Source of the DNA: Nymphaea colorata
Lineage: Eukaryota > Streptophyta > Magnoliopsida > Nymphaeales > Nymphaeaceae
Direction: 5' to 3'
Assembly: GCF_008831285.2 (NCBI RefSeq)
Contig: NC_045145.1
Span: 7,378,802 to 7,442,801, forward strand
Length of the DNA: 64,000 nucleotides
Below, piece by piece: positions 11,224 to 21,355 of this stretch. The notes beneath the pieces are model-generated. The model was not told where the DNA came from, ran no database searches, and worked only from the letters and a program-made list of their open reading frames with translations. Within the stretch, counting starts at the first letter, position 1, and each line of letters begins with the position of its first letter. The translations under genes and the position numbers were made by a program.

Positions 11224-11446
11224 GTTGTGCATGAGATTTGATCATGCATAACTTGTTCTTCAATTCCCAGAAGTGCTGTCCTGTGAGTCCTTTGGTGAAG
11301 AGGTCAGCTACTTGTTCACTGGTGGGTACATAAGTAGGCAAGATCTCGGCTTCTTCAACCTTCTGACGGATGAAGTGTTGATCAATCTCTATGTGTTTGG
11401 TGCAATTATGTAGAACGGGGTTGAAGACAATTTTTATCGCACTTTG

Positions 11447-11454
11447 GTTGTCAC
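11447..11454. repeat. hAT target-site duplication, left copy
   Basis: GTTGTCAC, identical to 14906-14913. On the copia coding strand it is GTGACAAC, part of the RNase H Cys-Asp-Asn codons. Confidence 0.93.
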
Positions 11455-11473
11455 CTATGTCACACGGATACGG
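11455..11473 (+). repeat. hAT terminal inverted repeat, left
   Basis: Perfect 19-bp match in reverse complement to 14887-14905. Followed inward by a cluster of GATACGGGTACGGG-type subterminal motifs to about 11550. Confidence 0.93.
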
Positions 11474-11718
11474 GTACGGGTATCCTATGGATACGGATAC
11501 GGGTACGGGGACACGGCATTTTCAAAATTTTAGGATACGCGGATACGGCGAATATTATATTCAAAAAAATTAAAAATGATAATAAAGAAAGTCTCAAACA
11601 AAACATTGTTCATCACCAATCTCAAAAGTGATAACTGCTAAGACATAAGCAAGAAAGTCTCAAAGAAAGTTACAAAACATTGTTCATCAATCATCACAAA
11701 ACATTGTTCATCATCATT

Positions 11719-13982
11719 CTAGTCATCATCAATGCCCAAATCATTGTTCTCCCCAATCTCCTCTTCTTCCACAATAGAAGATGTTGAGGGAATACAAGGT
11801 TCTTCGAATCTTGAATTAACAACTTCAAGTTCATTCTCTTGTTCTAAGTTAAAGTCGTCAACATTCACGTCCCAATATTTAGTTTCTCCTTCCCTACAAG
11901 ACAAAAAAATTGTAATTATTATGATGTTAGCGAATAAGAAGAGAAACATCTAAATCAATAAATCATATACTTAATTTACCTATATTCTTCTTTGTTCCGT
12001 GATAGAAGCCGAAGGTTAGAATGCACATAAACCAGATTTTCTGCACGTTTGCTTGTGAGATTATTTCGTTTTATAGTGTGGATTTGTGAATATGTACTCC
12101 AATTTCTCTCACTGCATGAAGATGTAGCAGGTTGAACTAGCAATCTGAAAGCAAGGTATTGAAGAGTAGGATAAGCAGTTCCATGTTTAATCCACCAAGA
12201 TAAAGATGGATAATTATCTTTGTCTACAGTTGCACCTACATCTTCTCCAATTCCAGTAGAAAACCTTTCAAACTCATCATTAGCTCGGCGATTTTGATGT
12301 ACATCAATGAAAATCCTATTAATACATGCTACTCTGTTTGTTGATAATTCTAGATCCAGATGTGGTGGGGTTCTTCCAACACCCCCTGTAAGCCACTTTT
12401 TTCCATAATATTTAGGATTTAATGTATGTGCCATGCATTGAAGAGGATTGCTACTTTTATCCCATCTTGCAATCAATATTCTATGCACATGATCAAAAAA
12501 TGCTGAATCTTCAAGTGCAATACTTTTTTTTTCATGCTTAAAAATAACCTCTTGGATTTTTTCAATCATAGTGTCCCACATCTCATACACACAGTGCAAC
12601 GTTGAATTATCACAATCAAGAACTCTCAACATCTCCCAGATCGGCTCTGTGAATGCAAGAAAATAAAAGATTTGATCCCACCACTTGTCTTCAAGAATCA
12701 TTCCTTTGATTGCTTGAGCTTTGTCATCATCATCAGCACGGTAGAAACTCCAATCATCATCAGTCACCATACTGATCAATGCACTTTTCACCCTTTTTAT
12801 CCTTTTCACCATAACAATTAGAGATGCAAAACGTGTCTCTGCAACTCTTAATAATTTTAGATCAGAATGCTTGTTATAAATGGAAAGTGCATGTTGATGA
12901 TTTACTATGAAATTTCTGATGTTCCTCACATCCTTTTCCAAGTCTTCAATCCACGAACATAATTCATAAGCATGAGGATCTTGCTCTTTACTTGGTGGAT
13001 TGCATATACTCTTTAGAGCCAAATTTAAGCTATGAACTGCACAAGAAGTCCAAAAGATATGAGGGTACTCCTTTTCTATCGCAATACCAGCTGCTCTACA
13101 TACAGGTGCATTGTCTGTAATTAGCTGAACAACGTTTTCTTTCCCCACTTCTTCAATTATTTCCATAAACAATCCTTTCAGATACTCAGCACTTTTGTAT
13201 TCACCAGATGCATCTATTGCTTTCAAGAAAATTGGTCCATTTGCTGAAGTTGCAATGAAATTAATAAGAGGGCGTCGTTGCAAATCTGTCCAGCCATCAG
13301 AAACAATAGAAACTCCGTGTTGATCCCAAGTGAACTTTTGAGACTCTAACAATTTGTTCACTCGAGTCATTTGTTGTTCTAGTAGTACAGTGCGAAGCCT
13401 TTCAGAACTAGGGGGAACATACCCAGTCAAGTTAGAATTTGCAATAGATGTAACTAAGTCTCTCCAATATGGACTTCTAGCTACATTAAATGGTATGCAA
13501 TTAGCATAGAAAAATGTCGCCACTTTTAGATCTAATTCTCGCCGTCCTTGTAAACTAAATGAATCCTTAATTGATTTCTGATGAACATCAACAACTTTTC
13601 TTTTTTTGGTAGGATTCTGAATATCATCATGTAAAATTGAAGCAATGTCAATGAAACCAGATCCAGATGATGTGCTTTTCTTATTCTCAAAGGCTTTTTG
13701 TTCTTTCTTCAACTGAGCCAAAGTCTCGTTAGTGATTTTCTTACATGGTTGAATTCCTTTTTGACTGATTTTTAATAGATGTGCTTTCACTCTTGTATAT
13801 GATCCATTGAACTGTCCCTCACAAAAATTACACCTAAAAAAAGCATTTCCACCGCCTCCAGGAGGTTTCCCCATTAGATTCACGTATGACCATAATGGTG
13901 GCTGAGGTGTAGCTGATCCAGAACCACAACTTGTAGGTTGAGAGTCTTGAGACTGAGACACTGTTTTTCCTTTGCTCGCCAT
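11719..13982 (-). CDS. hAT transposase (BED zinc finger, DUF659, hAT dimerisation domain), two exons
   Basis: Catalyses excision and insertion of its own element. Exon 1 is 13982-11980 and exon 2 is 11893-11719 (TAG stop). The intron has a GT donor (GGTAAATT) and a TTGTAG acceptor, and splicing keeps the frame (AG|G). The predicted product is 725 aa. An N-terminal BED-type finger lies at about residues 45-85 (Cys51, Cys54, His68, Cys80). A DUF659-like region follows, including VSDGWTD and ITDNAPVCRAAG, then a C-terminal hAT dimerisation domain at about 605-660 with CSERNWSTYSQIHTIKRN. Exon 2 adds an acidic tail beginning EGETKYWDVNVDDF, a common C-terminal pattern in plant hAT proteins. If intron 1 were retained the protein would stop at residue 668. 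No stop or frameshift is visible, so it could be functional. The start was chosen as the first Met before the finger. Confidence 0.9.
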
Positions 13983-14740
13983 ACTGGATTAAACATAATA
14001 AAAAAATGGAAAAAACGTATAATGAACATAAAATTTATGAAATAAAACAATACAACAAACTGACAAAGTATAAACATGCACTGCAGTCACAAAACTTCAG
14101 ATATTCAGAAGCAGAACGAAGGCTGAATAGTGAACAGGAACATTCAGGAATTGTAAATGATAGTACTGCCAGACTGAATAGTGAACAGGAACAGAAGCAG
14201 TTCGTTAAAGCCTAAAACTAAAAGAAACATGAACAATAGCGAAGGCTGAAGTGAATAGTGAACAGTGAACAGGAACATTTACGAATGGTAAATTATATGT
14301 TAATGCCATCTAGATATCACGTATTCATCATTGTCTAGCATCATGAACAACAGCGAAGGCAAAATCCCCAAATCGGTTATACACCCAAAACGGCAAAATC
14401 CCCAAATCCCAAAATCAAACAAAAAAAAAGAAAACATCGCACATAGCATTGAAGAATATGATTCTAAACCGTCCAATCTTCAAACCAAAACATCCCCAAA
14501 TCAGATTTTAATACCCAATGTAAAAAATCCCCAAATAAAAGTTGAAACCCTAACTTCTATTATCGAAAATAATCGACAAAACACTTACCTGTCTGTCGCT
14601 GGCTGCCGCCGGACGCCACCGGAAGTCGTCGTCGATCGCCGGAGCTCGCCGTCGCCCGCCATTGCCTTACTGTGCTGCCAGCCTGCTGCGGAAGCCGTGG
14701 AGGGTAAACGAAGGTCGAGCGTCGAGGGTAGATGTTAGTG
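13983..14740 (-). other. hAT transposase leader region with a possible 5'-UTR intron
   Basis: On the minus strand a GC-rich stretch (about 14740-14590) ends in a good donor context, CAG|GTAAGTG near 14586, and AT-rich DNA follows up to the transposase ATG. This fits a leader exon plus intron. Between 14100 and 14280 the word GAATAGTGAACAGGAACA occurs three times as imperfect direct repeats. Confidence 0.4.
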
Positions 14741-14886
14741 CGTAAAACAAAACGCGGGTTAAAAAATCGGTTATACAAGTGGTTTGGATCGGGTCTGACC
14801 CAGACCCGATCCAAAACGTATCCAGCCGTATCGCCGTGTCGGGATCCCCGTGTCCGCGTGTCGACACCGGTACTCGACCCAGTCTG

Positions 14887-14905
14887 CCGTATCCGTGTGA
14901 CATAG
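14887..14905 (-). repeat. hAT terminal inverted repeat, right
   Basis: Perfect reverse complement of 11455-11473. Followed by the target duplication GTTGTCAC at 14906-14913, after which the copia RNase H sequence continues. Confidence 0.93.
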
Positions 14906-16263
14906 GTTGTCACATAGTAACGATGACTGAACAATAGGAAGGCTGAGTTCTCCAAGCAAATGGCGTAACCATGACGCTTCAGCTGTCCCAACAGCCATAG
15001 CTCTATATTCTGCCTCAGTGCTAGATCGAGCAACCGCGCGTTGCTTCTTACTGCTCCAATAAATGAGATTAGAATCAAGAAAAAGACAGAAACCTGAAAC
15101 TGATCCTCGGTCATCGGGATCGTCTGCCCAGTCTGCATCGGTATAGGTATAATGCGATGTCCAAGCATAACATTGGGGCACCTTGTGTAGACTAGTCTAT
15201 CTCCAAGAGTAGCTTTGAGATACCGTAAGATTCGCTTAGTGGCATCCATATGTCCTTCTGTGAGTGCATGCATAAATTGAGAGACCTGATTTACAGCATA
15301 TACTATGTCTGGGCGTATAAAAGTGAGGTATTGTAACATACCAACAATGCTACGATAGAATGTAGGATTGAGATATGCAGCAGTTCCATCAGAAGCAGTC
15401 AACTTAGTGTTGAGAACACTAGGAGTAGTTATGGGTTTGCAATTAATCATGCATGCCCTGTCCAAAATATCAAGAGTATACTTGTGCTGCGTAAGAGTCA
15501 ATCTATCATCTGTCCTGTCAAGTTCAACACCCAAGAAGTACCGTAATTCGCCGAGATCCTTCATCTTGAATTCTTGCTTCAACATATCTTTAACATAAGA
15601 TATATATAAAGAAGAATTCCCAGTGATAACAATATCATCAACATAGATAAGTAACCAAGTGGTAGCTTTCTCGGTATGGTAAATAAATAAAGAGTGATCG
15701 AGAGAGCTTCAGAGAAAACCAGCTTGTTGTACTTGTATATGATGAGAAAACCGATCGAACCATGGCCTAGAAGCCTGCTTCAACCCATATAGAGACTTGT
15801 GTAACTTACATACCCGTTTTTGAGGATCATGTGTAGCATAACCGGGAGGTTGCTCCATGTATACTTCTTCCTTTAGAATCCCATGAATAAAGGCATTTTT
15901 GACATCCAACTGATAAAGAGTCCATCCATATGAGACTGCAAGAGAAATAATTACGCGGATCGTTCCCATCTTGATGACCGGACTGAATGTTTCATCATAA
16001 TCTTCCTCGTATTGTTGAGTGAAGCCTCACGCCACAAGGCGGGCTTTATATCGATCAATGCTACCATCAGACTTATATTTCAGTTTGTAAACCCATTTGG
16101 AGCCCACAACATTCTTACCACCTGGACGAGGAACAATCTGCCAAGTCTGACACTCATTCAAGGCTGCCATTTCCTCATTCATAGTTTCAACCCAACATTT
16201 TTCCTTACTCGCATGTTGATAACATTTTGGTTCCACCTTTTTGCTGACTTCTGTCATAAAAAG

Positions 16264-17524
16264 CTAAAAATTCAAGGAAAAATTGTTATAACTCACCCAT
16301 CTATCAATAGGATGTCGTACGCGTTGTGATTTGCGTGGAGCTGCGGTAGGGATTGACCGCCGAGAATACACCAGGCCTGAGAAGCAGTTATCTATAGGTG
16401 GATCATTGGGCTGAGAGGATGAAGGCAGGCTGTCCAAGAAAGTGGTGCTGTCCAAGGAACTATTGACAAATTTTTCGGGCTCATCAACAGCTTGCTCTCT
16501 CTGTTCAGGCAACATTTCCGCCCCTTGTCTTAAAATTTCAGCATGTAACCAAGTATCATATACCTCATTTTTATCATTGAGTGTCACAGAAGGCGCCTTT
16601 GGATCCTGTAACCTACTTTCATAAAAAACAACATGCTGTGAAATATGCACGCACCCAGTTTTATGATTGTAACATTTGTAGCCCTTGTAGTTTTCTGCAT
16701 ACCCCATAAATCTACACAAAACAGCACGATCTTGAAATTTGTTTCTTAAGGAAACATCAATTTGCACGTAGCACACACATCAAAAAACACGCAATTCCTC
16801 ATAATGTGGCTGTTCCTATGGCTGTTCCTGATGTAATAGAAAGAATGGTGATTTTCTGTCAAGCAAAGCCAATGGCAGCCGGTTTATAACATGGACAGCC
16901 GTATGAAAAGCCTCGGTCCACAATGTCATAGGTAAATCTGTGTCATGCATCATGCTGAGCGCACTTTCAACGATATGCCTATGTTTCCTTTCAGCAATTC
17001 CGTTTTGCTGAGGTGTATGCGGGCATGAGATTTGTCTAGTGATCCCATGATTTAGTAAGTACTCAGTAAATTCGTTTGAAATAAATTCATTTATTTCGAA
17101 CCAAGGCATGAAATTGAGTGAACAAGTGGAAAACTTCTGATTTGTGTTTCATGAAATGGATCCAAGTATATCGAGAATATGAATCAATAAAAATGACATA
17201 GTATCGACTCCTGGAAGAAGAAGGAATTGGAGTGGGCCCCCAAACATCGGAATATATGGTGTCAAAAACCTTTGAAGCTCTTTTATTGATTAATTGAAAG
17301 GGAATGACATGACTCTTATAGATGTGACAACTCGAGCACATGCTGGACTCATTAATTGAACTCAGACTGGACTTATCTAAGAGCCCGTCTGCAACAAGAC
17401 TTTGAACAAAAGACTGACTACAATGAGCTAACCGACCGTGCCAAATGGACAACTTATTATACTCCGCGACATTGACTTCACTATGACTTGGAAAAGATGA
17501 ATCTGAAAGGTAAGGTTTTGACAT
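16264..17524 (-). pseudogene. Copia pre-integrase and integrase, broken
   Basis: Minus-strand pieces in order: the gag pre-integrase motif WHGRLAH with downstream CSSCHIYKSH, then the integrase core start TIYSDVWGP and YYVIFIDSYSRYTWIHF. At about 17090-17110 the frame shifts and the reading jumps from HALVRNK to ISNEFTEYLLNHGI. The stretch that normally holds the second catalytic Asp (family pattern FQSDGGGEF) is missing. The rest follows: PHTPQQNGIAERKHRHIVE with the catalytic Glu, then two in-frame stops around EELRVF (about 16760-16810), and a C-terminal part ending in KSQRVRHPIDRWVSYNNF. Not functional. Confidence 0.88.
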
Positions 17525-17545
17525 CGTTGGAGCTTCTTCAAGGAC

Positions 17546-18964
17546 TTACATATCTCCTTTGCGAGTGCCCTCAGCGAATGTCTTCTTGGTTCGAGCATCC
17601 TTGACATAAACAGAAGATGGTGTGAATTCAACAGAGGAATGAGTATCATCAATAAGTTTGGACACTGAGATAATATTTTTCTTCACATTTGGAACAACAA
17701 GGACATTTTTTAATGGTATGGAAGAACGACCCATAGATATTTCTGCATTTCCAATGTGCGATATTGTGTGATGGGAACCATCTCCCGTGACAACTGAGCC
17801 TTGATCTAAATAAGGGAAAACACTACAGAGATTACCTGTGTCACCAGTAACATGGGCTGCTGCTCCAGAGTCCACATACCATTCTCCTTGCTCATTTTGT
17901 TTTAAGTGGAATTTAGATAGGGCTGTCATTAAAAGCTGTTGCACGTCTGCTGAAATATTTGATGTCGCATTTGAGCCGGATGATGATGAAGTTGACCCTG
18001 CTGCTGCCTTGTTCTCACGCCTGATCTGGTTATTTTTGTTATGAGGGTTGTGCCAACATTCTGATTTTACATGCCCCCTTTTGTTGCAATAGAAGCAAGT
18101 AGGAATCCTTCTAGGCGTGGTAGATGTAGTATTCATGCCTGGTGGTGTTGGGAGAGTACCTCTTCCCATTCCTGCCTGAGGAGTCCAAGGACGGGTGCGA
18201 TTCCCTTGCAGTGCGTGTGTCCCTGTAATCAGTACATTGTGGCTGCTGGAAGGAATCAAGTTCTGTCGCTGTACACGACTAGCTTCGTGCTGAAATAACT
18301 TGGCCTTCAGATCTTCAAAGGATGGGAGGACAGGTAGAACTTCCAAAGCTGTGCAAAATATGTCAAAATCTGTTCCCAGTCCACTTAAAGCTTGCTGCAC
18401 CTTGTCCTTGTCGCTGACCGGATGTCCAATGACAGCAAGCTGGTCGCTTATATTTTTTATTTCATTCAAATATTCCAAAACTGTATGCGTCCCGTGCTTG
18501 ATGTCCTGAAACTGCCTTTTTAATTGTAGAAATCGTGCTTTCGATACTTGAGAGTACGTCGTGGCAAGCATAGACCACAACTCTAGGGCTGTTAAATCAT
18601 CATCAACGCCTCCCAATACTTCCTCTGACAGAGTAGATGTAATGTAGGCAACAAGAGACTGGTCGTGAGCCAGCCAAACTTCATACTCGGGGTTGTTTTC
18701 AGTAAGGGTTTCATACTCAAATCTGATCTCAGTCCCAGCCGAAGTCCCAACAGCTTGATCTGCCACTACAGTCTTCTTCACTTCACGGTCGATGCACTTT
18801 GGAGGCGCTGGGGTGGTGCCATCGATATGTCCATAGAGTCGATGGCTCTTAATAAATGGGACTATTTGACGTTTCCAAGTCAAATAGTTGTTGTGATTCA
18901 GTTTTTGGGAGATAAGTTGGAAGAGAAAACTGGAGGATAAGAGAGAGGAGTTTCGCTGGTCCAT
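17546..18964 (-). pseudogene. Copia gag and protease part, open but truncated by a stop
   Basis: A 472-codon frame on the minus strand beginning MDQRNSSLLSS. It includes a UBN2/retrotrans-gag region (LTWKRQIVPFI, YEVWLAHDQSLVAYI, LKRQFQDIKHGTHTVLEY), a CCHC zinc knuckle (CFYCNKRGHVKSECWH), and the aspartic protease signature DSGAAAHVTGD. It stops at a TAA just after GTRKGDM; the next part (SKPYLSDSS) continues in the same frame, so a single nonsense change cuts the polyprotein here. The gag part itself is intact. Confidence 0.88.
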
Positions 18965-19289
18965 GGCTGAATAATGAGAGCAGAAATCAAAGAGGAATAA
19001 TGGAACGGGTTAGGTATTTTGTGTAATGGTTTGGTTTGGAGTTTGGACAGGATTAGGACAAAGGGGATTCGGATTATGTGATGTAGAAATTAAATGGAGC
19101 AGAATTAGAGTAAAAGATGTAGAATTTGGGTAGAACAGAAATAACTAGGGCAGATGACACAGAGGTAGAATTTAGGGCAAGTACTGGAATTAGGGCAAAT
19201 CACGCCAGAAATAAGATTTAGGGCAAATAATGGAATTAGGGCAAATCACGCCAGGACTGAATCCACTTACCCGAGGACGATGCAACCTG

Positions 19290-19301
19290 GCTCTGATACC
19301 A
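19290..19301 (-). other. Copia primer-binding site (tRNA-iMet)
   Basis: On the minus strand TGGTATCAGAGC lies directly after the 5' LTR, the classic plant copia primer site complementary to the 3' end of initiator methionine tRNA. Confidence 0.92.
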
Positions 19302-19579
19302 TGTAAGATTTTCCAGAAATCTGTGTCTCTCCGGCCTGAAACAAGAGTGATTGAGTAGAGAAGGTAGAAGCCGATGGAAGAGAAGGTGCAGTTAGCGTGA
19401 ACAACCGCCCTGCAATCCTTAATCACTGTTATTAAGATAACCTAATCAGATTACAACAGTTTGTACAAAAATATGTAAAAAATTACAAGTATGCCACCGC
19501 CTAGTATATTTGGGCGTGTGGATATAAAAGAGTTGGATCGGGTCTAGACAAAAGAAATCCTGGGCGCACAAACTTAACA
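19302..19579 (-). repeat. Copia 5' LTR
   Basis: 278 bp, near-identical to 10935-11212, followed by the target duplication AGTCC (19580-19584). The minus strand has the copia LTR ends TGTTAAG and CTTACA. Confidence 0.93.
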
Positions 19580-19739
19580 AGTCCATGTTACATACTTATT
19601 ACTACAAATAAACATCAAATTATAAGAAGCTGCATAAAGTGTTTCTGTAGGAATTGAAACTTTTATTTGTCCATAACTAGAAGAAAATTATCTCTTGTTT
19701 TTTGTTCTCATTTCTGTGAGAACTATTTTGTTAACAACA

Positions 19740-19985
19740 TGCCTAGGCTTCTGTGTATGCTTGGATAGGCTCTTAAGCTGGCTGGTTGTTTATAGGCACT
19801 TACGATTTGAAAACTCTTAAACCGTTGCTTGGGGACACTAGGTTAACTGGTTGTTCTTAGGCTACTTGCTGTTTGAAAACATCAAGATCATTGCTTAGGC
19901 CACCTAGGCTTGCGTACGCATTTAGCAGCCTAGACCATTGCTTAGGGGACCATGGGTTGCCCAGGCATTTAACAACCTATGTTTT
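19740..19985. repeat. Degenerate tandem repeat rich in CTTAGG/CCTAGG words
   Basis: About four loosely related units, each with a CTAGG or CTTAGG word, a GTTTGAAAAC-like or CATTTAGCA-like centre, and a CCGTTGCTTGG or CCATTGCTTAGG end. The period is roughly 60 bp. Class unknown. Confidence 0.4.
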
Positions 19986-21032
19986 TTCTTCATTCTTACG
20001 TGTATATCCTTAAGTAACTTCTCCACACATTCATAGAACTCATGCATGATCTCTTTGTCTACATTAAAATTGTCATCATAATGAAAATGCAGGTTTAGAA
20101 TTTAGATAACCAACTGCATGGGAAGGTTGATTGAGTTGCATATCACATTGTTCATCAATTGTATTCCAAATATGTTTATATCTTCATTCTTCTTAAAGTT
20201 CCTTGCAGTTTCCTTCTTTGCTCTCAGTCATTCCGTTGCCTCATATAAGGATCCCATTTACTCATCTCCATCTACTAGTTGCAATACAGTAAAAAAAAAA
20301 ATAATGATTTTGTTTGTGTATGATCCACCCAAACCTAGTTTTGTTTTTTCTTTATTATTTTATTTTATTTTCTTATGATTATACTATTTCTCTGCCTGAG
20401 ACCTAGACTTCAACTCTCTTTGGTGAACAGTTTATCTCTCTTGATCAAGGTTCCCCAACCCTTAATTGAAGACCTCCCTCCCTCTCTCTCCAATGGCTGG
20501 GGGAGTGGTCAGGAAGCCCACTGTTAGTGTTAGAATTGCCTGGTTTTCACATATTGTTTCCCCCATCCAATAAAAAATAGAAGTTGATTTTGTCTTCTGA
20601 TTTCTGTTTGTTTGATTCTTTTTTGTACTTAGTTGTCATGTTTAGGCTTGATTTGTAGAAAGAGTGAGACACATAAAACAAATTTGTTTTATCACTTTAT
20701 GTGTCTCAATTCAGTTGTTGTTGCAGGTTCAATTAGCTCCTTTTTCCTTTGAAGGACCTTTGTCACTCAAGAATAGCTCCTACAGATCACATTGTTTCAA
20801 GCCAATGCATGAGTCAAAAAATAAGTGAAAGCAGGTTAAATTCTTTAATAATTGCATGAGAAACTCAAGCCATCCATACATCAGTCAATGGTGCCAAATT
20901 CTAAGGGAGAACATTATTGTACCAAAAAAAAAAAAAAAGAAACAAACAAAGAGTTCAGGCCAGCTAATTTTGGCTCGCGCTGCTAACAAGATATCCTTTG
21001 TAGCAAACCATGTATAGCCAAACAAATAATAC

Positions 21033-21355
21033 CATTGTCATAGAAAACGCATATTATTCGAAAAAAATGTGTATAATATGCGAGAAATAAGTCAGCCATA
21101 TAAAACGCCCTATAGGTGCATATTTTTTAAAAAAACACCAGAAAATAAAAAACATGAAACACACGTTTTTTTTGTTTTTTTTTTATTTTTTATTAATTTT
21201 TATTTTTTATAATTTTCAAGTTTTATTAAATGTTTTAAATTTTTTAAAAATTTGCCGAGATTTTCCCGAGATATTCTCTAGATATACAACTTTGCCGTGT
21301 TATGCCCGAGAAATTCCCCACCGTATAATACCTGTACACAATATGTGTGACAATG
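21033..21355. mobile_element. MITE, CATTGTCA family, copy 1
   Basis: A 323-bp element with ends CATTGTCATAGAAAACGC and TATGTGTGACAATG, flanked by a perfect 8-bp duplication AATAATAC (21025-21032 and 21356-21363). The interior holds AAGTCAGCC and a terminal TTTGCCGTGTTATGCC-type word also seen in the copies at 39987 and 46866. The 8-bp duplication points to a hAT-type MITE. Confidence 0.8.

Larger units (their letters stand above)
11455..14905 (-). mobile_element. Autonomous-type hAT DNA transposon inside the copia element
   Basis: A 3451-bp element with perfect 19-bp terminal inverted repeats CTATGTCACACGGATACGG (11455-11473 and 14887-14905) and an exact 8-bp duplication GTTGTCAC on both sides. 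Subterminal regions are packed with short GGATACGG/GGGTACGG repeats in both orientations, as expected of transposase binding sites. It encodes one transposase gene on the minus strand (11719-13982), preceded by a GC-rich leader. It has the same transcriptional direction as the copia host element. Intact ends, intact target duplication and an open transposase suggest recent activity. Confidence 0.94.
11213..16257 (-). pseudogene. Copia reverse transcriptase and RNase H, broken and split by hAT
   Basis: Reading on the minus strand from 16257: the start of RT is marked by WVYKLKYKSDGSIDRYKARL, then a TGA stop, then LDVKNAFIHG (15900s), LYGLKQASRPWF, another stop at about 15709, then IYVDDIVITGNS (the YVDD catalytic box near 15640). 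The thumb and connection follow. A frameshift near 15100-15180 leads into RNase H (DADWADDPDDRGS, SSKKQRAVARSSTEAEYRA). The RNase H core is cut in the codons for Cys-Asp-Asn by the hAT at 11455-14905. Translation resumes at 11454-11213 with NQSAIKI, HIEIDQHFIRQKV and QVADLFTKGL, the normal copia C terminus. It cannot make functional enzyme as it stands. Confidence 0.9.
10935..19579 (-). mobile_element. Ty1/copia LTR retrotransposon, defective, containing a hAT insertion
   Basis: A complete element bounded by 278-bp LTRs at 10935-11212 and 19302-19579, with a perfect 5-bp target duplication AGTCC on both sides. It reads on the minus strand: 5' LTR on the right, primer site next to it, then gag, protease, integrase, reverse transcriptase and RNase H (copia order), and a purine tract before the 3' LTR. 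The LTRs differ at about 6 positions by my count (about 2%), so the insertion is fairly recent. The coding region carries several in-frame stops, an integrase deletion and frameshifts. A hAT element (11455-14905) splits RNase H. Without the hAT and its duplicated 8 bp the element would be about 5.2 kb. Confidence 0.93.

Noticed and set aside
14331-14738. 135-codon plus-strand frame
   Set aside because: Antisense to the hAT leader, no family match, crosses the likely 5'-UTR intron.
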